Shown here piece by piece: positions 32,431 through 45,450 of a stretch of 64,000 nt of DNA. Position numbers and translations under genes: made by a program. Source of the DNA: Dentipellis sp. KUC8613. Lineage: Eukaryota > Basidiomycota > Agaricomycetes > Russulales > Hericiaceae. The stretch spans positions 389,876 to 453,875 of the forward strand of contig NSJX01000019.1 of assembly GCA_002286715.1 (NCBI GenBank). Reading direction: 5' to 3'. How positions within the stretch are numbered: position 1 is the stretch's first letter; each line of letters starts with the position of its first letter. Under the pieces are notes generated by a model. The model saw only the letters and a list, made by a program, of their open reading frames with translations, searched no databases and was not told the DNA's origin.

Positions 32431-35400
32431 GGGACGTTGGGTCTTTTCTTTTTTTGCATGTATACTTACTTGGTTATCTGGACGATGTGATGGATTCTCG
32501 AACTGAACTTGTACTCGTGCAATGTACACACGGTCGGACGTCTTGATGTTGATAGCGAGCCACCGGTCACCGGTCAAACATTTGATGATTCCTTGCTTTG
32601 TTCGGAAGTGGATATCTCCAGTCGGGTGATGCGCATGTGTATGTATTGAACACAAGACAGGTTATGGTAAGAGGCACATTGGTGCTCTTGACTTGGCGCT
32701 TGGAAAGACATGTGTGGAGAGCGCGGGCACAGGACTGCGGCGGGATTCGTCCGACATGTGCATGTACATTGATCTGTCAACATCAGAACATCACTCTTGC
32801 GCAGACCTGCCACCCAGCGAGGCACCATTGAAAACCGGGGTATGTGGGTGCGTTAAAGGAAATAAACACTGTCAGGCCCTGCTCAGCTCTGTGAAACCCT
32901 TGTCAGCTGGTACCCGCGGTGTCGGTGGAAATTTGGAGACCGTAGCCGCATGCATATGGTGGAGGTGGTTCCCAGTAGATTAATCGCTTAGAGAAGCAGA
33001 AGCAGCTCGCGAACCTAGGCGGACAAAAACTTCTGAGCCTGACGTGCGAAGTCATGTAGCTGGCCCATGCCGATGTCAATCACTGGGCTTCGATGTCAAG
33101 TTCGTTGTTCGTAACAGCTGTCAGGCAGCAGAATGTGAGAGCTACGCAGGAAGCAATTGAACCACCATAGCGCACAAGAGCGCAATGATATGGCACTCTA
33201 GCCTCCCAGTTTCGCCAGTGCTAAATCTAGACAGTCGCAGCTTGGCAGACAGGCCATGGTCACCGGTGTCCCCTCGCCGCGTCGCCGGCAATCCTCTGAC
33301 ACCCCATGCAAATCGTCAAATCATAAGTAGATGGCGAACAGAATCGCTGCCAGAGGCAATTGAGATGATCATAAGCTTGGCCCATTTGTACTGCAGCCTC
33401 CTGATTATGATTCCTGAGTCTTGTCAGGAACGGCAGTTTGGCGCCGGTCGAACACGATGATTTCGATCGCGAATTTGCAGCGTGCCAGTGGTAAGTTCGC
33501 TCTAGTCGACCCGGGCGAGGACATCGCTGTCCGCAGGCAGATTGGGAGCTTCAGATGGCAGATACTGTCAGACCCAACGCTGCTGTATCTGCTGTAGAAG
33601 CACGGTTTCGCCTTCGCAGACAAACGGGAAAGAGCATGAACGATAAGCGTGAGATAGGCGGCAGCGGGTGCAGAACTTCCTTGAGGAACCTGACATTCGG
33701 GTCTTTATCATTGATGCAGCAGACCGCGGCGACTTGAAAAAGAAGACGAATGGGATGGCGCACATTGTACCCAGCTCAGGCCGTACAGTGTTTTACGTTG
33801 GTTCCCGAGTCTTCAGGGCAAGGGCGGGGGCGAGACGTCCGTAATCTGCAGCGATTGAATGAGACGAAGTAAAAGCAGCAAGGGCAGAACAGCGTGTTTC
33901 ATCGTTGCATGCAGTAACCGCAGTCAAAGAACATTCGAATCGAAGCCATGAAATTTGGGTGCGCAGAGGGGGGATACATTATACATATGTAGAGTACCAC
34001 GCCGTCAGCGGTCGGGTTTCACGGGTCGCGCTCGGAGACTGCAGTTTCGAAGTCTTCCCCAGGCCTGTCAGGTGCCTGGCGCACTGGCCGCCCGTGCGTG
34101 CAATGAGGCTTTGGGGCTTGAGGGACCGGGGTGTCGCCGTGATGTTGGCGCGGGGTGCCGTGAAGCTCGTGTGTATCCTTTTGCGGGGGTGCGCGGCTCA
34201 CACGGTGCGTCAGAGGCCCTGTGTAGTGGAGAGTAGTGCGCACGGCTCCGAGTCCGCCGACGCCGTGCATGTGTGATATGCGATTTGCGAAGCGTTTGCC
34301 ACACGAGTGAGTATGTTTGCGAAGGTGTCTTCATTGCACTGTTGTCGTTACTCGCCGTACTTCAAATGCTAATGCATGATGACGGGAACTGTCGCCGCGC
34401 AGAGCAGGAAGGTGCCAGGTTATCTATAGACCTTCTGCTTGTCTCCACAGCTACCACGTCCAGCTAGTAGGTGGCTGTCCAACGGAAAAATCGCCATTTA
34501 TGCCAGTGGACCCCTACAGTGCAGCATTGAGCAATATTGGATCGTAGAGAGCTCGGCGTCCGGCGCTCGGTGCTCGAAAGTCTAGGCCGCGGCGATAGTA
34601 CGAAACAGTGCATTGACACGAGGGGGAGGCCGTGAAATGGGAGATGCGCTCCACACCGCTCCATTTGTCGACAGCTCGGCATTTGTACATCTTTGCTTCG
34701 TTGGAATTGCGGGATCTCGGACGCGGGGTCCAACAGCCCTGGCGAGTTCGGACGGAAACAGAATCGAGAAGCCGCCGTGTGGCCACGAGTCTTCTGCTCT
34801 GAACTAGATGCGGAAGTGATTGAAGATATGCGTTGAAGTCGATGGTGATAAGGCAGGGATCGAAGCTGTTGGGTGATCTCACCTGGCAATCCGCTCGCGC
34901 TCGCGCTGCTCTAATGGAAAGCAGCATCTCGACATCGTTCCAAAGCCGGCGCATGGGTCGAAAACAACGTCGACGTACATCGAAAAGCAGGAGACCGTCG
35001 CTATGGTGCCCCGAGATATGCTGGTTTCTAGTCGACGGAGTCACGGAGATAGTGGCGCAGGTCCGGAGTCCTCCCTCGTTGTGCAGGCCGCCGCTTGACA
35101 TAGGCCTAGAATTCAGCGTCGCAGCTGTCAAGTGGCAATATTGATAAATGCCTAGGGCGGGTCGCGGAGACTGTGCGCAGCTTTGAATCGCAGTATGGAA
35201 GGGCAATAAAGCGTGAGACGAGAAGGAAACAGAGATGCGGATTCTTGAAATCCAGCTTTTCGGGCTTGAGGTTCAAACGGAGGAGTAGGACGTCTGAGAC
35301 ATGACATGAAGTTTTGACGACCCTGCAGTCTATGTATATCGCATTTGCTGGCGTGTTGGAAGAAGGTCGGGGTGGTTTGACGCGTACACTTGAGATACAT

Positions 35401-35985
35401 GTGCATGACGGCACAGGATCATCCTAGAGAAACACGTTGGCATCATTGTGGCGTTGAGCCTTGAAGAGGTTTAGTGCACGACGCTCGACCTTGAAGATGG
35501 AGGCATCGTGTATGAGATCTGTTTTTCTGCATGAAACAAACCGACTCGGAAGCCAAGGGACAATTTTGCATACCAAGACACGGATGGCCCTCAACTGAGG
35601 CACAGAGAAGCAGAAAAGGCGGAGCACGGGGTTGAGATGATAGTAGGAAGCTGATGCTGGGAGGGATTGAAGTGGCTTACGCGAGAAAGCTGACGGGTAT
35701 GGTGTTGGTGAATGCATCTGTGGTCTTTCCCAGGTCAGACCGGACCGTTACGTCAATCAAAGGTTCCCAAAGGACAAGACTGAATTGCTGCAACGGTCAG
35801 AACGGGCTCTCGTTTGATATGAGCGCCTGTATGGACGCCCTATTCATGTCACACTTCTATACATATGCACCCAAGATGCACCAACCTGCCCTCCGAAGCA
35901 TCTTCTCCACCCGCCTTCCTTCCCCTCCTTGCCCTGGGCCGACACTTGACCTGCATCCGTGCTTGTCAAGCTCTTTCAGTGCGCG
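32431..35985. other. 3.5-kb stretch without a recognised gene
   Basis: No frame pair with splice support or familiar protein content was found on either strand. The longest open frame (35206-34514, minus, 230 codons) lacks any motif and looks like chance in GC-rich DNA. Diverged transposon remains or a fast-evolving gene cannot be excluded. Confidence 0.4.
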
Positions 35986-38709
35986 ATGTCTGACACAAGC
36001 CCAGTCCCGTATGGAGAGAAGGTGGTGGAGACCGACGTGTCCTCGACGGACTCGGACTTTGACTTCTACGCTTATCATGAGCGGACGGACGGGCGCCTCG
36101 TTATCGACCCAGAGTATGTTTTGTCATTTGAGCGTGCTTGAATTGAGACTGACGGTGAGGATGGTGCAGGGAGGCCAGGATAGAGTTTGGCGACAAGATC
36201 GCGTCCAAGCTCAAGCTCTCCAAGGACGGGACGAAGGTTCTGTGGCCACAGCCCACGGACAATCCGGAGGATCCGCAAAACGTCTGTGACCGTCCTCCGC
36301 GCGCTTTCCGAGCTATGCTGATCATCAGAACAGTGGTCTTCAGGCCGCAAAACCCTACAGCTGATCATCGTCACATTGACCGCCATCGTGCCGGACTTCA
36401 ACTCAGGAATAGGTGTGACGCCATTATTCTTCATTTGTGATGCATGCGGCTGTAACGTCGAAATTACTAGGTATACCCGATATTTTCGCTCTTGCCAAGC
36501 AGTACCATACGACGACGGATGAGATCAACGACCTCACCTCGAAGTAGGTCCCACGTCTGCTTCGTGAAGCCGAATTCTGACAGTTCGTCGCTAGCTGGAG
36601 TATCTTCCTCATCGGCTGGGGCGGCATATTCGCCGTCATGCTCATGCGGCGCTATGGCCGTCTGCCTGTGATTTTCTGGTCGCAGGTATGAATTGTGTGC
36701 TGCATATGCAATGTGCCCTCTCTGAGCTCCTGACAGCTTATAGCTTTGGCATTCTTAATTGCTTTGACCTTCGCGCCGACTTTGAAAGTCTTTACCGGTG
36801 GGTCTCAGTCAAGTGCAATTGCCAGACATTTCCTTACACTCCTGTAACAGCGATGCGTTGTTTGACGGCCTTCTTTGGGTGCGTAGAGTGAATGTGTTTG
36901 ACATTGACACCTGCTCATGTCTTGACGTGCAGAACGGCGCCTCAAGTCACCGTAAGTTGGCTCTGACATATGGCTCCAAACCGTGACCTGATTGTTTGCG
37001 AAGGGTTTATACGCAATCATGGATATGTACCCCTTCCATCTGCAAGCGCGAAAGGTAAGCCGGATAGCAATCGGACGATCCATTCGACTGACAATCCTGT
37101 GCCCAGCTCAATGTGTGGACGATGGGATTCATCATCTCCCCTTTCCTGTCACCGTTCGTCTTTGGATTCTTGGTTGCACGCGCGAGGTATGTAGTGTTCA
37201 TCTTTTTGCACCACTTTGACTGACGTTTGCATCCTTCAATAGCTGGAGATGGACATACGGTGTCGGCTGCATCTACATGGCCCTCGTCGTCCTCATGATC
37301 GCCGTCTTGGGTGAAGAGACGTACGTCTGCCACTGCCCTCAGACTCTGATCTGCACAAACTCACAGCTGTGATACTACAGGCTCTACGACCGCACGGTCA
37401 AACCCATTCCAAAACGGCTGTCCACCGGGCTGCGCTACCGCGTCGAGACGCTCGTCGGTATCACCGGTGTGCGCATGGCGAAGTACCGCCCGCCGTGGTC
37501 CGAGATCGTCCCTGCATGCTTCCACCTCATCTGGCGCCCGCACTTCCTCGCGATCCTGGTCTTCGAGGTGCGTTCGCTCTCGCAGGCGGTCTGCGCGCTC
37601 ATGGACTGACGATTGGTGAAGGGCATGCTGTTTGGTTTCACTATTGGTATTACTGTAAGTCTTGGCGCCGCTTCTAGGCTGCTTTATTTTTATGCTTAAT
37701 TGCTAATGTGACATTGACGTCGGTTGTAGGTGACGAACGCGCTGTTCCTGGGCATGCCGAAACCCGCGGGTTACGGCTTCAGTACTAACGCCATCTCGGG
37801 TATCTATGCCACGCCAATGGTGAGTTCACCACTACCGCTGCTGCGTGTCTCCAGACTGATCTCGGCGTCTGTGTATAGGTGGCAGTGCTCATCGGCGAGG
37901 TCGTTGGGCGGTTCCTCAACGAGTGGATTCAGAATGTCTGCATTCGCCGGAACAACGGTGTTTTCGAAGCTGAGAGCCGCCTGTGGTAAGCGCCACCCCG
38001 CACTTCCCACTTCCCACCTTCCCACCTTCGTCACCCACTGCCTGGTTTCCATGCCGCGGAGACCTTGCTGATGGACTGCATTCTAGGGCGTCTTATGTCG
38101 CCGTGCCGCTCTACGTGACGGGCTTCGTGATCATCGGCGCGTCGATACAGAACCATTTCACGATTGGGGCCTTGATCATGGGGTGGGGCATCGCGCAGGT
38201 CGCGGCGATGCTTAATACGGTCGCAGCATGTGCGTCTCTCGACTTTCGTCTCGACTTCGTTCTTCGTGGAGTCTCATGTATGTCGTGCTGGTAGATGCGT
38301 ACTGCAATGATTGTTTCCCAAGGCACCAGGTGAGGCTGCGTTCTCGGTGCAGAGGATGTGGAGTGTGGTTTTGACGTTGCGTGTGTGTTTAGGGAGAAGT
38401 CAGTGCGCTGGTGAATCTGGCCCGGACGTTGGGCGGTTTCGCGGTGGCGTACTTCCAGGTCCCGTGGGCGATGAAGAATGGCGCGGTGCAGACTTTCGGC
38501 TGCGAGGGAGCGTATGTGGTGTCTCCATCCCCTGGGCGTGCCGATAGATTGACGTTTGAATCTTGCAGTGTTGTCGCTGGTCTGTTCCTGCTGATTGTGC
38601 CCGTCGTCCAGTGGAAGGGGCGGCAGCTTCGCGTAAGTGTCCTTCTTTGACACCACATACTCGCTGCTAACACTCCAAACCTTTGCAACAGGAGAGGTTC
38701 TCGTACTAG
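35986..38709 (+). CDS. MFS transporter (fungal DHA1-like), 20 exons
   Basis: Proton-coupled plasma-membrane carrier; substrate unknown. Exons: 35986-36113, 36170-36281, 36334-36412, 36471-36543, 36595-36685, 36737-36797, 36851-36878, 36933-36951, 37004-37054, 37107-37186, 37243-37320, 37381-37567, 37622-37654, 37730-37819, 37879-37985, 38087-38229, 38295-38329, 38393-38511, 38569-38632, 38692-38709. All phases agree, 531 residues. Seen: a cytosolic N-terminus with VLWPQPTDNPEDPQNWSSGR (classic start of fungal MFS), then LQLIIVTLTAIVPDFNSGIG, the TM2-3 loop MRRYGRLPVIFW, GFLVARASWRWTYGVGCIY, GEETLYDRTVKP, and in the second half YCNDCFPRHQGEVSALVNLA and FQVPWAMKNGAVQTFGCEGA. Twelve spans are expected. 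Exons of 18, 19, 28 and 33 bases make automatic prediction error-prone. Confidence 0.92.
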
Positions 38710-39093
38710 ACGTTTCGTATCACTTGCCAATTATCGTTTTCGAGGTCCATGCTCTGTCCTTGTTGCTCTGCTGAGATATTCTGGTGCTACATTAGCTTAT
38801 TCACTCGTCACCCTCGCTTTATGAGTGGTGCTGTACTTCTTGAGTTTTGGAATACAGTTGTTGTGTGTCCCTCGAGGAGGATATATGTTGAGTTGAAAAG
38901 CCTATTAGGCGCGCTGCGTTTTCTGCCAAACAAGACGTAGCTTGGGCTTCAATATTACTCGTTCGTGTAGCTCGGTTTTTTCTCATCACGTCCAGCTAAC
39001 ATGGAGGATGCTTTGAATTCGAAGCTGAAGGACTCCGAGGCCTTTTTCAAGTACCTCCGGCGTCAAGTCTTCCAAAATATCAAACTAAAACAT
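38710..39093. other. intergenic, MFS 3' flank
   Basis: Nothing seen apart from AT-rich 3' flank sequence leading to the tRNA. Confidence 0.4.
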
Positions 39094-39180
39094 GGGCACA
39101 TGGTGTAGTTGGTTATCACGCTCGCTTAGCATGAAATTTGAATTTGCGAGAGGTGTCCGGTTCAATTCCGGATGTGTCCA
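39094..39180 (+). tRNA. tRNA-Ala (AGC) with 13-base intron
   Basis: Acceptor stem GGGCACA pairs with TGTGTCC before the discriminator A. The D arm contains TAGTTGGTTA. Anticodon stem CTCGC/GCGAG encloses TTAGCA...T with anticodon AGC. TGAAATTTGAATT directly after TTAGCA, at the canonical 37/38 site, is the intron. The T arm is TCCGG-TTCAATT-CCGGA. 74 bases remain after splicing. CCA is not encoded, as expected in eukaryotes. Confidence 0.93.
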
Positions 39181-39569
39181 AAAGATGATCGCAAGGAGTG
39201 TTTTTCTTTTTGAAATCGTCGGGATAATGCTCGCGCGGAAGAGCATTACGTAATTGGGTGACACGTGACATTGTGGGCGCATGGTTTTTTTGATGGCGCG
39301 GCAACGGAGAGTTGCCTTGTAAGGCAAGTGTTTGTGGGTGCGAGTGACGCCCACAACGGGTAACAGCAACGGTGGGTCCAGCTCATCCCAACAGCGCCCT
39401 CTTTCATCACTTCTCGAGACACTCCCTTTGTCTTGTCCCATATAAGACCCAGCCATGGCCCCGTCTCAGCAGCATCCACCGCCCCCGCCATCGAGCCAAA
39501 GTCGCAAGCCTCAGCCCGCATCCTCACCGACGCTTCAAAGCTCCCTCAGCCTCCCATCTTCTCAGTCCA
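39181..39569. other. intergenic, upstream of membrane-protein gene
   Basis: A run of T residues (39286-39291) lies about 105 bases past the tRNA. Nearer the tRNA, TTTTTCTTTTT (39200-39210) is a likely RNA polymerase III terminator. CATATAAGA at 39439-39447 is a possible TATA element for the next gene. Confidence 0.4.
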
Positions 39570-40346
39570 ATGTCTTTCCGCACTGTCTTCGGCTTCTGGA
39601 CCAAGTCCACCTCTGCCTCCTCTCTCCCCACCGATATCGAGGCCCAACCTATCACTGGCACCTACGCCTCCTTCCCTGAGCCCCCGGCGTCCCATATCCT
39701 CTCCACTCCTCCCCGCGCATTCACCACCGCGCCCCGCGCCACTTCGCCGATCTCAGACTCCAAGCAGGAGGACTTTAACAACGCCATCGACGACTTCTTC
39801 GGTGCTTCGCCCTCTCGCCGCACTCGCGCTCAGGGCACGGGCGACAGCCGCCACGACGAGCGCCCCCTCCCCACGACGCTCCCCGCGTCCAAGGACACCC
39901 CGCCGCCCTACATCTACCCCTCGCCCTCCTCTCCCGAGCAGGAGCTCCCCACCTACGCGCAGACTGTCGCCACCCCGGAGATCTGCCGCGATTCACTTGT
40001 GGACGCTCGCAAAGAGCCTCCCACTCTCGCCGAATACCTCTTCAAGTACGGCTTTTGTAAGTACACGCTCTCGCCACATCCTCTTCTCGAACGTGCCGCT
40101 CATATGACTTGTCGCGTCCCAGTGTTCCCACTCCTCTGGCTCCTCACCATCCCCATCCTTTTCACGCCCCTCGTCGCACCCGAGGGATGGGAGCCTACCA
40201 AGTCTGCTGCTGAGCGCGCCCGCATTCTCCAGGAGATGCGCGGCGTCGAGGTCAAGTGGGCGTTGCGCAGCCTCACCGCGTTCTTGGTGTTCGCAGTCAT
40301 TCTTGCGACCATCGTGACGCTGGCGTTGGTGTTCAAACGCGCTTGA
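39570..40346 (+). CDS. C-terminally anchored membrane protein of unknown function
   Basis: Exons 39570-40056 and 40123-40346 join in phase to 236 residues. The first ~160 residues are hydrophilic and Pro/Ser/Thr-rich (MSFRTVFGFWTKSTSASSLP..., then PPPYIYPSPSSPEQELPTYA) with no domain I know. The second exon contributes one hydrophobic segment, FPLLWLLTIPILFTPL, an amphipathic linker with ERARILQEMRGVEVKW, and a second span, LTAFLVFAVILATIVTLALV, ending in a short basic KRA tail. Two spans close to the C-terminus suggest a hairpin anchor with the disordered part in the cytosol; this is inferred from hydropathy. Residues PTLAEYLFKYGFLFPLLW recur in fungal hypothetical membrane proteins as I recall, but no function follows from that. 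Confidence 0.7.
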   Translation: MSFRTVFGFWTKSTSASSLPTDIEAQPITGTYASFPEPPASHILSTPPRAFTTAPRATSPISDSKQEDFNNAIDDFFGASPSRRTRAQGTGDSRHDERPLPTTLPASKDTPPPYIYPSPSSPEQELPTYAQTVATPEICRDSLVDARKEPPTLAEYLFKYGFCKYTLSPHPLLERAAHMTCRVPVFPLLWLLTIPILFTPLVAPEGWEPTKSAAERARILQEMRGVEVKWALRSLTAFLVFAVILATIVTLALVFKRA

Positions 40347-43300
40347 GGGGCTGTCGATTGAAGATTGAAGATGCACCCCCGCCCCGGCCTCTGCGACTCT
40401 TGTGGCCCCCCATCCCATTCCCTTCCCATATGCTCCAAACCAAACCACTCTACCTCAAGGTCGAGCTGTGCTCACCAGAATCACGTTGCACGCTCGTTCG
40501 CACCCCCACAACCAACACATTCGTTCTCGTCTCCCTATCCCCATCGCTCTCCCCAACACGCACGCTCACTCGCTCGCTATATTTTTATTATTCACTCGTC
40601 TCCGCTTCGCTATGCTTTCTCGTTCTCGTTCCCGCTTTCTCATCTCATCTCTCGTCTTTGCTTTGGTTTCTGCTTTCTTTTCATGAAAACTGTATCGATG
40701 ACCATTCCGACAGTCTGTATTCTAATCTGTTACGGACATACATATACCTTACTTTTCCAAGCTTTGTATCACTATTTATCGCTCACAAACTACACGAATC
40801 AAAAGTCACATAACGAATCCTCTCATCGAGTGCTTTTGTGCGATCTAAGTAACCAGCAAATTTGAGCTGTCGCCACCGCCGTGGATGGGTTCGAGAACAA
40901 GGTGTCGGGCACCTCGGCGTGGTGGCGCGCGTTTTTGGCCACGAGGCGGAGTTCCGAGCTCATGGTCGCCTCGTCGTCCTGCCGCCACATACGAAGTGCC
41001 TTCATCTCCGGACGACTTCATCTCACCCCTTCTGGATCTTGTTGTTTTACCGTCAGGGCCCAAGACAGTACCCGGACGCCTACTGATACACCAGCACGGC
41101 GCCACTAGCGCGCAGCGTTGCTTCCGGGCTCACGGGCTTTATTGTTTGACGGTCCCAAGGCTTTGGACATCCTGCTTTGAGTACAAGCACGTCAAGCTCC
41201 AGAGTTCTCCATCTCTTCGGCGAGATCGCCCACGAGAGAAGGGGCCATATACAGCCAGAGCGCTGATCGACTTTGACGGGGTGACGCGCCGTCAATTTCG
41301 GGACTAGCGATCATGCACATGGGCTCTGTCAATTACATCGTTGACCCATTCAGAGTGATTCTGGGGAACGTGTGCAGCGGCTAGTGAGTGGATAAAGATT
41401 CACGGTGGCATGTTCGCAAGACTGATCTACCATCCGTATTTGCAGGTGATCCACGTGTAGAGCATTCGACTGGAATCTTCCACGAGCTACAGAGCGTCGA
41501 CTCATAGTCAGAAAGTACAGACTAATTCCGCCTTATATACGCCGTTGAGCCCTTCAGCGACCTTCCTGACTTATCAGAATCTTTGGCTCTGCATTAAGCG
41601 CGCCGGAGATTGGTACCCAAGCAATGCCATGGAGGTGACGGCGACATGGCACTATGGCCTCGAGTGCTTCGCTGGCGTAACTGGGCTTAGCGGAGAGCTC
41701 ATGGACGGCTCTGAGGTCGAATGTGTCCGTGCGTATGCTCCGTATGCTGAAGACGTGGGCATCTCCATCCTACTTCTCCAGCTATGGCTACATTCAGAAA
41801 GCAGCGAACGATGGTCGTTGAGTACGCCGGCGCTGTGGGGTTCTTGCCATCTACGGCAGGACGCAATTCGCCCCCGGCACCATATTCGTGCCCGGTTCGC
41901 CAATCCTCCAACCTGAAAGTTGCATAGTTGAAGACTTGCCTTTTGTCGCTTTCCGACTCTGTGCTGATGCTCAAGCGTTTCTGGATTCTGATATCTCTGA
42001 GGTCGCACTACAAAGTCTTTCAAAGCTCTGGAGACTGCGGTCGTATATCCCCTGACAGAACTTGACGTTCTAAGTGCGTAACAGGGGGCGGGGCCTGTCG
42101 TTACACAGTGGTCTCGTCTAGTTCGCCTCCCGATTATCCCGGCCCGGATCTGCTGAACGCTTATTCGAAGAGCAGATCATGAGGTCTGCCGTTGTGAATG
42201 GGTGTCCGGGAAGAGTTGCTGCACCCCCTCGGCCCTTTACGTTATCGTCTTCGGAGAAGGTCGAGCGCAAGGAGAGACCTTCCCCTGGTTCGTTTACGGT
42301 ATTCAGGAAAAGTATTACAGACTCGACACGGCGGATTAATGCGAGCTCATTACGGTAGAGGCTCTCTAGGGTCCCTAGTGCTTTTCTTTCTGTGCAGAAC
42401 GGATGGCCTCACGTTCATCGCCACACATAGCTACATTCTCAGGTCGAGTACGCTCTCGGTTTTCAGGACAAGATTGAACGAGACTTCCTCTTCCCTCCCT
42501 GAAGATTCTCAAATTGAGCAGGAGTTGAGGGGGAACGACTCCCTTCCGAGGACAGGACTAAAGACACCTAGCTGCGGCTCCCATACCGGCCCTCGATCTA
42601 CCGGAGTCCTTGAAACAAGAGTGACCATGAAATACGGACAAATCTAGACGCAGGTACTTCGATACGCAGTCTCTTCGCACACAAATTCCTGCATGTTAGC
42701 AAGACGATGGTCCGAATGGTCTTCCGAAGCGGAGAACGTGTGGTCTCCCTTGCCGACAACATAGTGATTACGCTACGCATATTGTACCTGTGTCCCAATA
42801 CATGAAGTGGTTCTTTGACGTCAGAAGGGCTGAGCCGTACGTGTAGGATTTTCAGACAAATTAGGGGAGGCTGACCGACGTATCCGCGTGGACAGTGGAG
42901 AGGAAAAGGGACCACAGCAAAGCATGTCAATAAGCGAGCAAGTCAGCCGACGTCGATGTTCTCCTATCGCGAGTCGTGCATCTGCGAAACGCACGGACGC
43001 GCGGGTTTAAAATTTGAGGGCTATCGGAGCCGCAGAGATCCCGCCGGGAACGTGTCGAGGCTGGGAAGATACCAGTATATAGGGCTCTGCGGTGTGAATA
43101 GCGAGTGGGAAGAGGCTATGAGAAGCGGGGTGCGGGGTGCAGCTTTGGGACCTCCGAGGGGGAGAAGCGAGCGGTGTCGGACTGAATGGTTGTCATGAAA
43201 CATGAGAGATTGGAGAGAGGTCGAAGGGGAAGCCGAAGTTCCAGGGCGGGCGGGTCGAAGAGAACGGCCGTCCGGTGTGGTGGAATTTGCGTATCGCCGT

Positions 43301-45450
43301 ATCACATGAGGAGTGAGCGAGGGAGAGCAGATAAACGTATGGCTCAGCCGGCGTAGGCACAGGCACTGAGAGTTGTACGTTGGGAGGGTACATCGGCTCC
43401 GCAGCAGCTTTGGTAGACGGAAGACCATGTATAACGAAGAGGTTACGGAGGGTACGTCATGTAAATTCGGGCAATAGGGTAGCTTGGCCAACCGGAGAGT
43501 CTAGAACAGGAAACATTCGTGAGATGAGGCTCGAGGTATTTGAAAATACACCCAATCCGTCTCTTGATCTTCCCTGGATGCGGGATTCTTGAGAGCGAAA
43601 GGGCTCGGCGTACGAGGTTGCGTGCTCGACTATACCACGGGATCGCGAATGCGACGCACGCGCTCGCAATAACCATAAGGTGACGACGCGCACGGTTGCA
43701 GGCGAGCACGATGAGAGGACGCGGCCCGAAATAGCGTATGCGAGACTCTTCATGAGCGGCGAGCATGAGAGCAGTGGGAGAGCTGCTATGGGTAACGGTA
43801 CCCTTGCCAGTGGGACAGAGAGTTCAGAGGGCGATAATTATAGCTCCAGCCGGACGCTTGGTCGTATGACCCGATCGTCGTGAGAGGGAAAACACAGACA
43901 ACGGAGGAGTTTTGGGCTGCGAAAAGGGGAGCCGCGTCCGCAGCGGGCTGATTGGGTTTTCTGAGATGCTAAAGGGACCGAAGTTTGGGACGAAGGAAAG
44001 TTTGTCGAGTAAAAACTCGGGTATTATTGCAGACATCCTTGCTACGACCGATCATTGACCGATCAAGAAAGAAAGTAATGCGTACTTGCCGCTGTATGGC
44101 AACGTGAGCAATCGGAGTAGATCGACAGGTGCACAAGAATAAACATGTTGATTACCACGGTCACATTGGTTACAGGTGTGAGCCATGATGAACCAACCGG
44201 ATGGAACTCGGAAGCAAAAGTGCCACGTTTCTCAAGAGCAAAAATTGTGGTTTATCTCCGCCAGATCATCGAGGAGAATGATAAGCTCGCGGCGCCCTCA
44301 GATTCGCCATGGGAGTAATCCAGACTCAAAGAGTAGAACTGGCGTCCGCAACAGCGTAGACAGAGTGGGCCGAGCCTGTGTGGGGTACGCGAGGTACGAT
44401 CTGGGGCAACGAAGGTTTCGGCCCTGTTCGCATCTTGAACCTTGTCTGTGCGGTTTGCGACGCTATCGGCTTGCGAAGCGGGGGTGAACAGTTACTACGG
44501 GGTTTTGAAGGACCTGCGACCAATGAGCGTCGAGGAAAGAAGGATAGTTTTTGCAGTTCTTCTCACAGGTACAGCGGCCCGGGGTGCCAGTACATGTCAG
44601 CTAGTATCATAATAGGATGAGAGCAGTGACATTTAGGCATCAGTGCAGACGAAAAGGAGAGCGGAAATACACACCGACTATTCAATTCACCTCGGCGTTC
44701 AAGTTGACCAGTGAGTCGGGAAAGACAAGAACGATGCCACGGACGGACATCCGTGAGCACTCACAATCTTTCGTCCCAGCTGCTCGTCTTCGCCTATGTA
44801 GTGGACTGCGATGCTGGTAACGTGTCATGGAAAGAAGCTGTGCGCCGGGCCGGGAGAAGACGTGTAACATATCGCGAGTGCGACGGTGTTGGTGGAGGAT
44901 CGCATGGACTAGAGTGTATAGCCACATGCTGCAAGTACGGAGTCTTTCCTCGCGAGCTCTTGCGACCCGCCACTATGTGCCACACTCTTGTCTACTAATA
45001 ATTATCATCCTCTATCCGCTCAGCAAAGATTCTTCTCAGGGCGGTCCGGGAATCAACAACTTATCGATCGTCAGTTTCAGTTGGCTTTGTATACTCACGA
45101 CGATGGTGAGGGTACGTGTGGTGTTCGAGGGTGCAATGGCCGCCTTAGGCACGCCAGTGGCTTCGGGAGCTTCTTCGGTGCTCCCCAAGTTCTGCATTGT
45201 TTCCTGATGGTCGAGTCTCAGCCTTTCTCGGGGCCTGTATAGCGCATGCAACCTGGTCATGCGCTGTGAGATCTCGGCAGAAGCATGCCTGACTAGGAAC
45301 CGAGTGAGTTTTGCTTTTGGGTTCGTTACCAGCAGATCACAGGGTTTCACATCGTTCTCTAGCTTCTCCGTCCTCCTTCTTATAAAGGGTCCATCCCTAT
45401 GTCGATACCTCCCCTCCGCCTCGCCCTTATTTCCGCTCACCCGGCATGCA
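40347..45450. other. 5.1-kb gene-poor region
   Basis: No gene recognised on either strand. Open frames up to 156 codons (43491-43021, minus) exist, but none shows motifs, splice-consistent continuation or similarity to other parts of the window. GC content is somewhat lower than in the genes. It may hold decayed transposon sequence I cannot identify by eye. Confidence 0.4.

Noticed and set aside
34514..35206. 230-codon minus-strand open frame
   Set aside because: No motif, no splice-supported extension, mixed composition; looks like chance openness in GC-rich DNA.
43021..43491. 156-codon minus-strand open frame in the gene-poor region
   Set aside because: No motifs; other short frames of similar quality overlap it on both strands.
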